Positions 63,371 to 64,000 of a DNA stretch of 64,000 nucleotides are shown one piece after another. The position numbers were made by a program, and so were the translations under genes. A model generated the notes under the pieces. That model had not been told where the DNA came from. It did not search any database and saw only the letters and a program-made list of their open reading frames with translations. The stretch's first letter is position 1. Each line of letters opens with the position of its first letter. The stretch is taken from the NCBI GenBank assembly GCA_963714795.1, contig CAVQPS010000010.1, forward strand, positions 496,001-560,000, written 5' to 3'. Source of the DNA: DATIXJ01 sp963714795 (lineage in GTDB: Bacteria; Bacteroidota; Ignavibacteria; UBA10030; SZUA-254).

Positions 63371-64000
63371 GTGCTTTCGGCTCAATTTACAATGAGAGAG
63401 TTTATTTTCATGTTCCGGCGTAGGAAAAAAATGTTATTGATTCCGATGATCGTGATTACCGTATTATGCGGTTCTGGTTCATTTCTACTCCTCAGTAAAT
63501 ACGAGTCATCGACGACAATATTAGTCCAGCATGATGAAAGCCTGAATCCGCTCATATCTTATGAAGAAGCAATGACGATGGCTTCGGAAGACCGGCTACG
63601 GACCTTTAATGAAATTATTTATAGTCGAACCACCATACAGAAACTGATCGACAGTCTCGGAATCGGTGCAACAGCAAAGACCGAGGACCAGCGACAGTTG
63701 CTGGTTGATGCTGTTTCTCATAACATTACCGTCGAAAGAATGGGAGGAGATTCATTCCGGATCACCTATCTCGACACCGATCCTGTCCGCGCTCAACGTG
63801 CGGCGGCATTGTTAACCGATCTTTTTATCAACACGGTTGTCAGTGTTGAAGGCCAACGTAATGAACTCGCGGCCCAATTTTATGAAAAAAAACTGCAGGA
63901 TATCAGGCAAAAATTTGAAGATAGCCAAAAGGAAGTCCTCTCATTACTCGGGCAGCACTTCAACGCGATGCCGACGGAAAGCCGGATGGCCTACACGCAG
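63371..64000 (+). CDS. Wzz/PCP-type chain-length determinant, 5' part
   Basis: A frame starting at GTG 63371 (AAAAGGGG upstream; ATG 63392 is an alternative) runs off the window end. It begins LSAQFTMREFIFMFRRRKKM and has a transmembrane helix (LLIPMIVITVLCGSGSFLLL), then the periplasmic start STTILVQHDE and helices with FEDSQKEVLSLLGQHF. Helix plus long periplasmic coiled coil is the polysaccharide co-polymerase (Wzz domain) layout. A C-terminal tyrosine kinase part, if any, lies outside. It pairs with the Wza-type gene across the divergent promoter region. Confidence 0.88.
   Translation, partial: MLSAQFTMREFIFMFRRRKKMLLIPMIVITVLCGSGSFLLLSKYESSTTILVQHDESLNPLISYEEAMTMASEDRLRTFNEIIYSRTTIQKLIDSLGIGATAKTEDQRQLLVDAVSHNITVERMGGDSFRITYLDTDPVRAQRAAALLTDLFINTVVSVEGQRNELAAQFYEKKLQDIRQKFEDSQKEVLSLLGQHFNAMPTESRMAYTQ

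Overview
The window looks like a chromosomal contig from a member of the Bacteroidota/Chlorobiota (FCB) group, most likely Ignavibacteria-like. Three secreted chitinase-like proteins end in the 'QNYPNPFNPTT' type of C-terminal sorting domain used by the type IX secretion system (T9SS). Several promoters fit the Bacteroidetes pattern (a TTG-type -33 box, about 20 bp, then TAnnTT). There are no rRNA genes, no CRISPR array and no intact mobile element. One tRNA-Gln(CTG) is present.

Layout. (1) 1-8.2 kb: a housekeeping block, mostly on the minus strand, with purC, psd, pssA, purS, purQ, tatA, gatA, sucD, a rhodanese and ndk. It is preceded by the 3' end of a SpoU-type RNA methyltransferase and a broken membrane-protein gene. 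(2) 8.5-12.6 kb: a decayed IS481-type remnant and a large secreted GH18 protein on the plus strand. (3) 12.7-44.8 kb: a stress/envelope island, almost all on the minus strand. It holds kaiC-kaiB-response regulator, AsmA/DUF748-like, ElaB/YqjD-like, DUF3943, DUF6600 and other envelope proteins, MarC, a CbpA-type DnaJ, a 2960-residue cyclic-glucan-synthase-like protein (NdvB type), LysE and AI-2E family transporters, GrpE, bacterioferritin, an alcohol dehydrogenase, DoxX, two lmo0937-type mini membrane proteins, and a second NarL-type response regulator. (4) 44.9-49.5 kb: a membrane glycosyltransferase, tRNA-Gln, a lipoprotein and a sigma-54 activator. (5) 49.5-57.8 kb: three tandem GH18 genes, two of which share a nearly identical catalytic-domain segment. 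(6) 58.1-64 kb: an exopolysaccharide locus with a GT4/CoA-binding fusion, a degenerate sigma-54 activator, a PorV-like barrel, a Wza-type export lipoprotein and a divergent Wzz-type gene cut by the window end.

The main discovery candidate is in the island. Nine copies of one non-coding element occur between 15.6 and 44.3 kb. Its consensus, read towards the downstream gene, is (T)TTCATCCCTTTGGGCGATTG. It is followed after 19-21 bp by a TATCTTA-like -10 box in eight of nine copies. Every copy sits between gene clusters and points into the next cluster, so the island looks like one regulon. Two of the copies form a tandem duplication with a conserved leader hairpin. Two paralogous NarL-type regulators encoded in the island are candidate controllers.

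Several genes (SpoU-type methyltransferase, sucD, the gene at 18.3 kb, the small genes at 38.5 and 39.4 kb, the pseudogene at 0.8-1.4 kb) are interrupted by one-base shifts, mostly in short homopolymers. I read most of these as likely assembly errors rather than true gene loss.
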